A stretch of DNA of 29,986 nucleotides, from IMG/VR virus record IMGVR_UViG_3300020438_000174, positions 1 through 29,986 of that record; one strand, written 5' to 3'. This document shows, one piece after another, positions 8,945 to 17,105 of this stretch (positions are counted from its first letter, which is position 1; every line of letters begins with the position of its first letter). The notes under the pieces were generated by a model. It did not search any database. It had not been told where the DNA came from and worked only from the letters and a program-made list of their open reading frames with translations. This DNA comes from a virus. Position numbers and translations under genes: made by a program.

Positions 8945-11900
8945 CTATACTTCACTTGATGGTGCTGAACCACTTGATGATAATAAATGATAATATTGTG
9001 AACCACCAGTATTTGGACCCAATCCATGAATCATTCCAAATCTTTCAGTTCCTCTGATTTTTACTCCAGCATTTGTTCCAAAATAATGTAATCCTGCTCC
9101 TTCTACAGCATCTGATGAAGCATTATCGTTCCATACAACATACTCACCTGCTGGATGAGGTGAGTTCATTTCATTACCTAAAGTCAATGGTAATGGATTC
9201 ATAGCAGATGATGATGGGAATACTACTATCCACGAATGACCATTATTACTGTTTCCACTTAAATCTACGTTTCCAAATTGTCTCCATACATTTTCGCTTC
9301 CGTTTTTATCTAATCGATAACTACTCTGAGAAGCCATTAATGTTACTGTCGCAGTTTCTCCATAGGATGATGTGAATCCTATACCAATATTTCCAGCTTT
9401 AAAATGTCCTAATAAAGAACCAGAATTTACGCTGGTATCCGTACCGTCACTATCGCCCAATATTCCAAGCGAATTAGCTGCGTTCATTACACCCATTCTA
9501 GCAGTTTGTTTATATAAATATATCATTGGTTTCACGGTAACATTACCGCTTGTAGCATTAGAAGTATGAAATCCATGATTATCCTTTACAGTCACATTAT
9601 ATGAATATGCCGTTGAACTGCCTGAAATATCTTGGTTAGCAGTAATTATCATAGAAGTACCTGATAAACTTGCGCTAAATAAATTTCCATTTGTTCCACC
9701 AAAAGCAAAAGTATCGTAATTTACAGTATCACCTTCTGTATCAGAAAAACTAGCGGATGCAATAAATGAACCCGAAACTGCATTTTCAGAAGTTACAGTT
9801 GGTGATGTTGGATTTAATGTTATAACTGGAGGATTATTTTTAGCTACATTAATACTAATACTACCACTACCTATATTATTATATTGGTCTCTATAAGTTA
9901 TATTAGATGTTATAGGATTACCTGCATTAAATGTAAATGCTGAACCGCTGACATTTTGAGCCAATGATATAGCACCTGCATTTGAAATTGCTAACATAGC
10001 ATTTGAAGATGTAAATTGAGTTACTGCAGCACTTCCATAGTTAGGAGAATAAGTTACATTTAAATCTCCTTGAGTTCCAGTTCTACCATTTGAATTTGTT
10101 CTAATTAAATCATTTGTCGTAGCACTCTCTATTATATAAAATGTTCCATTCGTAGACATTGTACCAATAGGAGCTTGAGCAATAGATAGTATGTGATTTT
10201 TTACACTTGTGCTAAATCCTTGTACATCTTTGATAGATGATGTCATTCTATAATTAGTAGAACCATTTAAATTACTCGTTGGAACAATTTGATAAGTATC
10301 ACCAACTTTATTTGCCTGTAAATCTCCACTAGGATCAGTAAATACAAAAGATGAATGTCTCAATGCATCACCCTCATCATCTGAAAAAGATATAGTTGTA
10401 ATTACATTAGAAGGTCTGGCTAAGTTTGAATTTAAATTACCAGATGTATTAGTAAATGTAGTTGTTGGAGAAAAGTTTTGAGCAACATTTACTGTAATAT
10501 TTCCAGTGCCTATATTGTCATATTGGTCTCTGTAAGTTATTGTGCTTGTAATAGAATCACTGCTCGTAACAGATGAACCACTTAGTTGAAATCCTAATGA
10601 TAAAACACCACTATTATTAACTGCTATTTGAGCATTAGAAGATGTATAAGAAGCTACAGCCGCACTTCCATAATTAGGAGAGTAACTTACACTTAAAGTA
10701 GCATTACCACCACTTCTACCATTTGAGTTAGTTTTTAAGTTACTACCATTAGTAGCAGACTCAATTATAAAAGAAGTTGTATTTCCACCTAAAGTTCCTG
10801 TATCTGCAGCTGCTACAGTAAAACTATCACTTTCTGTAGTTGATCTGAATCCATGTTCATCTTGTATTGAAGATGTAAATCTATATAAGGTAGAACCACT
10901 TAAATTTGTTATAGGTCTTATCAAATAATTACCACCACTCTGTACTGCTTCTAATTGACCGCTAGGATCAGTAAATACTAAAGCGCCAGCATTAATACTA
11001 TCACCTTCTGTATCTGAAAAGGATATTGTAGATAGTGTAGCACTTGGGCGAGCTAAGTTAGAATTTTGATTACCACTAGTATCTGAGTATGCTATAGATG
11101 GAGAGTTATTTTTTGCGACATTTACAGAAAATGCTGATTGGGTAAATGTCCCAAAAGCATTACTAGCCGTCATACTTCCGATAATAGGATTACCAGCATC
11201 GAATGTAAATGCTGAACTACTAACATCAAAATTAACATCGACTCTACCATTGGAATCTACAGAAAATTTATTAGATGGGTTTACATTAAAAGTAACGGTT
11301 TCATTTGAATTAAAATCTGCTCTTGTTCCTGTTCTTCCATTACTATTAATTCTAATATTATCACCATCAGTAGCACTTTCTATTATATAAAATGGTCCAT
11401 TGTTAGTTAAAGTTGGTATCGCATCATCTTGAATATTTAAAGTAACTACTCCCGATGAACTAGCATTATTAAAATTATCTTTATATGTAGCATTATATTT
11501 ATATTGATTAAAAATATCACTATTTAAATATTGACCAGCTTTAAGTTGTATAACTCCGGCAGAAGTAACTTGAAATGGATCGTTAGAAATATCTGTTTGT
11601 GAAGCATTCGAACCTCCACTACCGCTTGTTAATGCTAAACCTGTAAATGTTACTGTGTCTCCTTCATTATCATTAGTAGAAAGTGTTCCTATAGTTTGTA
11701 CATTATTAGTAGAAGTTCCTAATCCGTGATTGGTATGACTTCCAATACTTTCATTTAAACTAAATGCTTGACTACCCATTGTAGGTGCTAAGTTATCTGT
11801 GACATTTATAAGTATAGGTAAGGTAGTTATATATCCGCTCGAAGATGGCGTATTCCCATAATGTTCATCTGATGCACTTACAAATAATTGATGAGAAGTA

Positions 11901-13240
11901 ATACTTTCATAATCAAAACTAGCAGTATTTGTTGTTATTATAATTCTTTTTCCACCAGAAACATTAGAGGTATTCATAGCAAATCTATTAGCAACACTTT
12001 GACTTAATGGACTTATCGTTAATGTATCTGATTCATCGTCTGTAATAAACATAGTCAAAATGGTAGTATTGTTAGTAGTATTTTCATTTACACTACCCGT
12101 ATTATTAGCTATAATAGAACCCGCAACACTCGTTGTTCTAAACTTAGGAGCAGTATTTGGAGTGACTCTGATAAAAACTGTAGCGGTAGTTTCAGTTATA
12201 GTATCAGATACTTTAATTGGAAAAGGATGTGCTAATTCACCATCACCTCTATTTTGTGTATTCATACTAGCAGTTGTAGCTACAACTGATGTTACTACTC
12301 CGCTACCACTGTGTATAGTAAAAAAATTATCTGTGTAACTATCTTGTTTAGCAAAAGATAATTCACCTGGCTCAGCTTCTGTATCAGAAGCACTTACAGT
12401 TCCAATCGTAGTACCGCTAGCTACAAACTCATTTACAGTATGAGAAGTATTAGAAATTACAGGAGGCGCATTATCAAAAAATACCTTTTCTATAAATTGT
12501 GAGAGAGAACCAGTTGTTCCAGCATTATAGCTTGATGAAAATAAATTTGGAAATCCTGTATTTAAAACCCTTCTATTTCCATTAAATGATGCTTCTGCAG
12601 AAGTACCAATTCTACTAGCTAAACTAGCACTCACATCTGTAAAAGAACCGCTTATATTGCCAGATATTTGAAAGGAAGAACTTATTAAAGTATTTCCTAA
12701 TTCTGATTCAGCAGTTGTTAGTCTCGTTGAAAATGAACCACTATCCGTTTGTAAATTGTCAATATTGGTTTGTTCTGAGGCTAATGTTGACTGTAATGTG
12801 TCAATATTTGACTGTTCAGAAACCATAGTGGTTTCTAATGTGGTTGTTCTTGTTGAGAAAGAACCACTATCTGTTTGTAAAGCATTTACATTTGCTTCTT
12901 CTGTTGATAGTCTACTAGCAATACTAGAACTATCAGCAGTAAAAGAACCACTTATATTCGAAGCAATTTGTGCTGACGAACTTAAAGCTCCATTAAATAT
13001 ACCACTAAAAGTTTGAGCAGTTATACCACCAGTTACATCTATCGAATCTTTAAAATCAATCGCATTTCCACCAGTAACCGATTCAAAAGCATCAGCCCTA
13101 ACCGTTCCACTAGCAGTTATATTACCTTGTACATTTAAGTGACCAAATGATCCCGTACTTGATAAAGAACCACTTATATCACCCTTTTTAAGAATGATAT
13201 CATGATGCAGAATATTTTTGCCTATTACTTTTAAACTCAT
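8945..13240 (-). CDS. Large cadherin-like repeat fibre/adhesin, 1431 aa
   Basis: The N-terminus has SGSLSSTGSFG and NITASGTVRADAF, then a coiled coil at about residues 107-183 with repeats of SEQxNIDxLQ and TDSGSFSTR. From about residue 250 to 1235 there are cadherin-like or Ig-like beta-sandwich repeats with acidic turns typical of calcium-binding repeats: DTEAEPG, DDESD, DNEGD, DTEGD, DDEGD and DTEGD. Three long units start IIESAT and contain TNSNGRxG, each about 210 residues. The last 200 residues are different, with several Trp and Gly, and could be a receptor-binding tip. It has no signal peptide, as expected for a virion protein. The ATG lies 1 nt after the upstream TAA, implying coupled translation; the ribosome binding site is weak. 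Such domains in phage tails usually bind carbohydrate or cell-surface polymer; the target here is unknown. Confidence 0.85.
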   Translation of the reverse strand: MSLKVIGKNILHHDIILKKGDISGSLSSTGSFGHLNVQGNITASGTVRADAFESVTGGNAIDFKDSIDVTGGITAQTFSGIFNGALSSSAQIASNISGSFTADSSSIASRLSTEEANVNALQTDSGSFSTRTTTLETTMVSEQSNIDTLQSTLASEQTNIDNLQTDSGSFSTRLTTAESELGNTLISSSFQISGNISGSFTDVSASLASRIGTSAEASFNGNRRVLNTGFPNLFSSSYNAGTTGSLSQFIEKVFFDNAPPVISNTSHTVNEFVASGTTIGTVSASDTEAEPGELSFAKQDSYTDNFFTIHSGSGVVTSVVATTASMNTQNRGDGELAHPFPIKVSDTITETTATVFIRVTPNTAPKFRTTSVAGSIIANNTGSVNENTTNNTTILTMFITDDESDTLTISPLSQSVANRFAMNTSNVSGGKRIIITTNTASFDYESITSHQLFVSASDEHYGNTPSSSGYITTLPILINVTDNLAPTMGSQAFSLNESIGSHTNHGLGTSTNNVQTIGTLSTNDNEGDTVTFTGLALTSGSGGSNASQTDISNDPFQVTSAGVIQLKAGQYLNSDIFNQYKYNATYKDNFNNASSSGVVTLNIQDDAIPTLTNNGPFYIIESATDGDNIRINSNGRTGTRADFNSNETVTFNVNPSNKFSVDSNGRVDVNFDVSSSAFTFDAGNPIIGSMTASNAFGTFTQSAFSVNVAKNNSPSIAYSDTSGNQNSNLARPSATLSTISFSDTEGDSINAGALVFTDPSGQLEAVQSGGNYLIRPITNLSGSTLYRFTSSIQDEHGFRSTTESDSFTVAAADTGTLGGNTTSFIIESATNGSNLKTNSNGRSGGNATLSVSYSPNYGSAAVASYTSSNAQIAVNNSGVLSLGFQLSGSSVTSSDSITSTITYRDQYDNIGTGNITVNVAQNFSPTTTFTNTSGNLNSNLARPSNVITTISFSDDEGDALRHSSFVFTDPSGDLQANKVGDTYQIVPTSNLNGSTNYRMTSSIKDVQGFSTSVKNHILSIAQAPIGTMSTNGTFYIIESATTNDLIRTNSNGRTGTQGDLNVTYSPNYGSAAVTQFTSSNAMLAISNAGAISLAQNVSGSAFTFNAGNPITSNITYRDQYNNIGSGSISINVAKNNPPVITLNPTSPTVTSENAVSGSFIASASFSDTEGDTVNYDTFAFGGTNGNLFSASLSGTSMIITANQDISGSSTAYSYNVTVKDNHGFHTSNATSGNVTVKPMIYLYKQTARMGVMNAANSLGILGDSDGTDTSVNSGSLLGHFKAGNIGIGFTSSYGETATVTLMASQSSYRLDKNGSENVWRQFGNVDLSGNSNNGHSWIVVFPSSSAMNPLPLTLGNEMNSPHPAGEYVVWNDNASSDAVEGAGLHYFGTNAGVKIRGTERFGMIHGLGPNTGGSQYYHLLSSSGSAPSSEV
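9535..11405 (-). repeat. Three approx. 625-nt cadherin-like supermodules
   Basis: Units begin at about 11400, 10775 and 10140. Each encodes an IESAT...TNSNGRxG domain followed by a domain carrying the acidic SDxEGD turn. YRDQYxNIGxG is shared between units two and three, along with SYSPNYGSAAV-like and TYSPNYGSAAV strings. Units two and three are more alike than unit one. Boundaries are approximate. Confidence 0.75.
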
Positions 13241-13241
13241 C

Positions 13242-13565
13242 TTATGTCATTTCCAATACGCTAGCGAAAGCTTCTAAGTCACCTGCAGCTGAAGCAGTTG
13301 CTTTCAAAACATCGGTGGGTTCTAAATTAATTGGTTTTTCTATTACCAAAGTTGAATCTGCTGGAACATCTACGGTTTTAAGTATATGAAATGTAGAGCC
13401 AACACTTGTATCCGTTACAGTAATATCTACAGTGGCATCATTAGTTCCGTCTATATTACTAATATAAATTGCATGAATAATTCCAGTTGTATTTGCTGGT
13501 GCAGTATAAATAGTTGTAGCACTATTACCAATTGCTACTGCTGCATTTTTAAATATATTTGCCAT
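13242..13565 (-). CDS. Small virion structural protein, probable beta-sandwich
   Basis: This 107-residue protein lacks cysteine and any membrane segment, and has alternating hydrophobic beta strands: TTIYTAPANTTGIIHAIYIS, then ATVDITVTD, then STLVIEKPINLEPTDVLKA. I recall similar small proteins with TIYTxPANTT...IYISNxDGT from marine phage structural regions, but I cannot name a characterised member. The start follows GGAGGG, and its stop lies 1 nt before the start of the 1431-residue fibre, which suggests matched expression. It is probably a decoration, neck or fibre-connector protein; the precise place in the virion is unknown. Confidence 0.75.
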   Translation of the reverse strand: MANIFKNAAVAIGNSATTIYTAPANTTGIIHAIYISNIDGTNDATVDITVTDTSVGSTFHILKTVDVPADSTLVIEKPINLEPTDVLKATASAAGDLEAFASVLEMT

Positions 13566-13566
13566 A

Positions 13567-13785
13567 TTACCCTCCGAATACTATTGACATAGCTGTTGCG
13601 TGGTCTACTACAGAAGTTCCTTTTTCAAAAACTCTCCCACTTGTTGTATTAATACTTCCGCTAGTTGTTAAAATATATTTACCAGCTGCTGGATTATCAC
13701 TACCCGAAATTATCATAGATCCAGTAACTGCTAATGAACCTGAAAATAAGTTTGAACTTAGTTGTTTGGCTTTAAGTTTTGCCAT
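13567..13785 (-). CDS. Small fibre-like structural protein, 72 aa
   Basis: The 72-residue sequence is basic at the N-terminus (MAKLKAKQLSS), then low in complexity with SGSLAVTGSMIISGS and TTSGSINTTSGR, the same SGS/TGS style as the neighbouring fibres. It ends SIVFGG. The ATG at 13785 has GGAGAAAGAGA upstream and overlaps the 3' end of the zinc-ribbon gene by 28 nt. The stop is directly followed by the next gene's start with a shared GGAGGG. It may be a short fibre segment or an attachment cap; no family with a known function is recognised. Confidence 0.7.
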   Translation of the reverse strand: MAKLKAKQLSSNLFSGSLAVTGSMIISGSDNPAAGKYILTTSGSINTTSGRVFEKGTSVVDHATAMSIVFGG

Positions 13786-14042
13786 TCTCTTTCTCCGTTC
13801 TTTTTAGAATACCACCATTTTTGCAAACTTTTAGAAATATTCTTTTTATGTTGCACAGTCTTTGGTTGCTTCATTTTCTCAATAGTATCTAATGCTAATT
13901 TTCTATCTGATTGAGCACAAGATTTACATACTGTATTATTACCTACTGCCCTATCAAATGCATCTTTTCTAGAATAGTAAATTAATCTATTACAATCAGG
14001 ACATTTCCTGTTTTTACGATTTTTCCAATGCCTTTTTCTCAT
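13758..14042 (-). CDS. Zinc-ribbon, NUMOD3-like small DNA-binding protein
   Basis: This 94-residue basic protein has two CxxC pairs (Cys14/Cys17 and Cys39/Cys42) that fit a zinc ribbon. A segment at about residues 60-77, PKTVQHKKNISKSLQKWW, resembles the NUMOD3 helix found in phage homing endonucleases. No GIY-YIG or HNH catalytic motif is present, so it may be a remnant or a free-standing DNA-binding module. It sits among structural genes, has no clear ribosome binding site before its ATG, and overlaps the next gene by 28 nt. These points suggest an inserted mobile-type gene rather than a virion component. Zinc binding is inferred from spacing only. Confidence 0.65.
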   Translation of the reverse strand: MRKRHWKNRKNRKCPDCNRLIYYSRKDAFDRAVGNNTVCKSCAQSDRKLALDTIEKMKQPKTVQHKKNISKSLQKWWYSKKNGEREWQNLKPNN

Positions 14043-14045
14043 AAT

Positions 14046-14053
14046 AATAAATA
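14046..14053 (+). promoter_or_regulatory. AATAAATA motif, antisense to genes
   Basis: One mismatch from the T4 late octamer, directly before the zinc-ribbon gene and oriented against it. It lies in the short gap 14043-14091. Confidence 0.25.
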
Positions 14054-14091
14054 TAAGAAAGTAGTAAAAGAAAAGTGGAGATTAGTGTTTT

Positions 14092-14940
14092 TTATGAATT
14101 AAATTTACCGATAGCTACTATTTCATCTTGATTATTTAAATCATAACCAATAGATCCAGTATCTACAGTTAAAATCATAGTATTATTATTTTGTTGAATT
14201 GAAAGAGCATCTGGCTCTGCATTAAAACCATTTATAAAAAAATAAAAGTCGTGTTCGCTTGTGGGATTTACAACATCTCCTGATGAAGCAGTAACAGCAT
14301 TAAAATGCACAATTGTTTTATTTTGAATATTTCCTTTATGTACAAAACTCTTTCTTAAATATTCGTAATTATTTAAACTCTCTAAATAAGTTTTAGCAGC
14401 AAACTCTGTAACTAAGCTGCCGGTTCTTTCTAGTAGCTCTGGATTATTAGTAGTATGATTTACTTTACTTCCACCTTTAAAGGATAAATTTTGTGGAGAA
14501 AAAGAACCTGTTATTTTAGTTACGTCATCAGCAGTATCACCAAATTTTGTAGAACCACTTGCAAATATAGTAGACGCGCTACTACTACCAAATGTAAGTT
14601 GTTTTGATATTACAGTTCCATCAACGTGAAGGTTATTTATAGATGTAAAGTTTTCAGATATAGTTAAATTTGGTCCTATTGTACCAGAGCCTGATATACC
14701 ATGGTAATGTAATACAATATTACTTTCATCAGTACCAATAACTATATCTTGTGTACCGCTTGCAGAAACTTCTCCAAATGTAGGCGATGAATCAGGACCA
14801 ACTTCTTGTGGTATTTCAAATGTAACACTTACGGAATCGCTAGCATCCATAGACATTGTAGATTGAGCTTCTCCATTTAAACTACCTGTTATTCCTACCC
14901 CTATCTCAAAAGTTAAAGGTTTTTTAAATATTACTGTCAT
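14092..14940 (-). CDS. Fibre-like protein paralogous to the gp15 C-terminal extension
   Basis: The 282-residue protein has an N-terminal beta-rich part (about 1-115, including SSPTFGEVSASG) and a C-terminal module at 132-282. That module aligns along its whole length with residues 399-556 of the preceding gp15-like protein: FGDTADDVTKITGS matches FGDTSDDLHQFTGS, FNAVTASS matches FNAVTASA, DFYFFINGF matches DFIFFINGQ, and the proteins end DEIVAIGKFNS and DEIISFGKYNS. The gene begins 2 nt after the upstream TAA and has no strong ribosome binding site, so coupled translation is likely. It is probably a virion protein assembled next to the tail terminator or baseplate. The module has no function I can name. 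Confidence 0.8.
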   Translation of the reverse strand: MTVIFKKPLTFEIGVGITGSLNGEAQSTMSMDASDSVSVTFEIPQEVGPDSSPTFGEVSASGTQDIVIGTDESNIVLHYHGISGSGTIGPNLTISENFTSINNLHVDGTVISKQLTFGSSSASTIFASGSTKFGDTADDVTKITGSFSPQNLSFKGGSKVNHTTNNPELLERTGSLVTEFAAKTYLESLNNYEYLRKSFVHKGNIQNKTIVHFNAVTASSGDVVNPTSEHDFYFFINGFNAEPDALSIQQNNNTMILTVDTGSIGYDLNNQDEIVAIGKFNS

Positions 14941-14942
14941 TT

Positions 14943-16613
14943 TTAAGAATTATATTTACCGAAAGATATTATTTCATCATCATTTTCTAAACTATAACCT
15001 ATGGAATCGGTATCTACATTGAGATGTAAATTAGAACCATTTTGCTTTATACTTATAGCGTCATGTTCCATATATTGTCCATTGATAAAAAATATAAAAT
15101 CATTTTCGGTTGTTGCTGTGTAACCATCTGGAGCAGAAGCAGTTACAGCATTAAAACTAGCAGTATTTACACCTATAATTGTATTTGATATCTTATAATA
15201 ATTTTTTCTTATATATTGAATTATAGCAACATCTTGTGTGTAATCTGAACCTGTGTAGTTAGCTAAAGCATTTTCAGTTATTACTTTAGTTGTACTATTA
15301 GAAATTAAAGCTGGATTATTTTGAACTCCCGATACGGAATAACCACCTAATTTTAATGAACCGCTTATATCTACGCTTCCTGTAAACTGATGTAAATCAT
15401 CAGAAGTATCACCAAATCTATTAGAACCACTATTAAACATTATAGAAGATGTAACATATTCAGTATGATATTCTCCTACATTTAATGTACCTTTTATTTC
15501 AGCATTTCCAATAACAAACATATCGCTTGATACAGTCCAAGATCCTGTTACATGCATACTACCACTAATAAAATTATGACCATATGTAGTTGGATTACCA
15601 AGCACTAATTGAGTTGTTGATAATTTATTAAATACTACATTTGAAGTTGGTGCTACATTTTGACCTATTGATAATGTATTTGTTACAGGAGTAGAGCCAT
15701 CAAATCCTGTTGCTGAATCGGTTATGAAATTAACACCCGTCCCACCAGCAAATTTAAGAGGAAAAGTTGTTGATAAAGCAAAGTTAGGATTTACAGTGGG
15801 ATTAGATGATTTAGCCTTGGCTTTTTTTAATTCATCGGCTGTAAGAGTTGTGTCTAAACCAAAAATTATTCTTTTTGGAGTAAAATCTTTTTGAGTAGTT
15901 ACTTTATTGTTAAATTCTTCCGGAATTAAATAACCATTAAGAGTTACACTAAATGTAGTTTTAATAATTCTTTCTTGATTTACATTTATTTCACTAGCAT
16001 CCGTATAATTATCTATCTGTGTTCTGAATTTAAACTTACCATCTTCTCCCCAATAAGCACCTTCACTATAAACTAATTTTTCTACTATAGTGTTCATTTG
16101 TTCTGTATATGATGTCCATACAACAAAATCATAACTTAGCTTTACATAATCAGGAACTGCCACTTTATATAATTCTTTTGATTTATTTAATCCTTGCTGT
16201 ACTGCAAATTTATCATATCTATTTTGACTACTATATTTTTTTTGAAAACTATAAAATAGCTTTGGATCTTGTGGATTAAATTTATCCACAGACATATCAG
16301 TATCTTTTTCTATAGAAGTTCTTTTAAAAGCTATAAGAGGTATTACTAATTGTTTTTTATTATCATAAAGAAATCCATTTTTTTGTACTTGATTCCATCT
16401 TTCTGGATTAGCGTACATAATAGGAACTTTTATTAAAGATCCGTTTTCTAATACTTTTGGTTTGATAACATTATTAAAATAAAACATAATAGTAGAATCT
16501 ATATCCATTAATCCTATAGATATATTTTTTATTTTATCAGTATTTCTAGACCTTTCTAATCCACGATTTACAATCTTTCTTCTATTTCTTGGTAATGGTT
16601 TATCACGTGCCAT
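14943..16613 (-). CDS. gp15-like tail terminator/sheath stabiliser with fibre-like C-terminal extension
   Basis: Residues about 30-240 match the pattern of T4 gp15, the protein that caps the contractile tail and joins it to the head: SLIKVPIMYANPERW (T4 has KFIRVPITYASKEHF), then LSYDFVVWTSYTEQMNTIVE (T4 YELSIFTRYEDDMFQIVE), then FSVTLNGYLIP (T4 LTFEVNGWMYP). T4 gp15 is about 272 residues; this protein has 556. The extra C-terminal half carries FNKLSTTQLVLG, SGSMHVTGS, and at 399-556 a module shared with the next gene. The ATG overlaps the upstream stop as TAATG and has AGGAG upstream. The gp15 assignment of the N-terminal half is fairly secure; the role of the extension is unknown. Confidence 0.8.
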   Translation of the reverse strand: MARDKPLPRNRRKIVNRGLERSRNTDKIKNISIGLMDIDSTIMFYFNNVIKPKVLENGSLIKVPIMYANPERWNQVQKNGFLYDNKKQLVIPLIAFKRTSIEKDTDMSVDKFNPQDPKLFYSFQKKYSSQNRYDKFAVQQGLNKSKELYKVAVPDYVKLSYDFVVWTSYTEQMNTIVEKLVYSEGAYWGEDGKFKFRTQIDNYTDASEINVNQERIIKTTFSVTLNGYLIPEEFNNKVTTQKDFTPKRIIFGLDTTLTADELKKAKAKSSNPTVNPNFALSTTFPLKFAGGTGVNFITDSATGFDGSTPVTNTLSIGQNVAPTSNVVFNKLSTTQLVLGNPTTYGHNFISGSMHVTGSWTVSSDMFVIGNAEIKGTLNVGEYHTEYVTSSIMFNSGSNRFGDTSDDLHQFTGSVDISGSLKLGGYSVSGVQNNPALISNSTTKVITENALANYTGSDYTQDVAIIQYIRKNYYKISNTIIGVNTASFNAVTASAPDGYTATTENDFIFFINGQYMEHDAISIKQNGSNLHLNVDTDSIGYSLENDDEIISFGKYNS

Positions 16614-17101
16614 TAAATACTCCTAATATTTTCTATTTGAAGCGAACTCTTTCTTACTAAGAAAGTAGTAGCTATAACTGAATAATTTTGATCGAACATT
16701 CCGCCTATTAATTGATTTTCATTTATAGAACCAATTTCAAAATACCCATAGTTCCAACTTATCAAATCACCTATTTCTAATACCATATTAGCATCTATAA
16801 ATGATTGTCGTAAAAATGAAAATGTTGCTGCTTGATTAGAAGAAGGACCAAACTCATCTTCATTAAAATCAAAATCTTCTGCTTCAACTAATACAGACAT
16901 TTGTACACCATCTTTATATATCTTCTTACCACCAGCACTCTCACCATACATATTTGTAGCTGATTCCTGTAATGATGGTTTGTATATAATACATTCTTGG
17001 TTTATTAAACCATCTTTATCATTTTGTTTGTCACCAACCAACTCTTTACTAACCCTTGTAATAAGATCAATATCTCGTTGTGGTAAAAATCTACCGGCCA
17101 T
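16613..17101 (-). CDS. Neck protein, gp14-like
   Basis: This 162-residue protein resembles the middle of T4 gp14, a head-completion (neck) protein: QECIIYKPS corresponds to VECYYVPR, and GDLISWNYGYFEIGSI corresponds to GDLIYFPMDNSLFEINWV. T4 gp14 is about 256 residues, so this is a short form lacking the C-terminal part. The neighbours, a gp13-like gene upstream and a gp15-like gene downstream, match the T4 gene order 13-14-15 and support the call. The last A of its TAA stop is also the first base of the gp15-like ATG. The ribosome binding site before the ATG is modest (AGGAT). Confidence 0.7.
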   Translation of the reverse strand: MAGRFLPQRDIDLITRVSKELVGDKQNDKDGLINQECIIYKPSLQESATNMYGESAGGKKIYKDGVQMSVLVEAEDFDFNEDEFGPSSNQAATFSFLRQSFIDANMVLEIGDLISWNYGYFEIGSINENQLIGGMFDQNYSVIATTFLVRKSSLQIENIRSI

Positions 17102-17105
17102 ATTA

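Noticed and set aside
14092-16613. Diversity-generating retroelement target region in fibre genes
   Set aside because: I found no reverse transcriptase, template repeat or C-type lectin variable region in the window.
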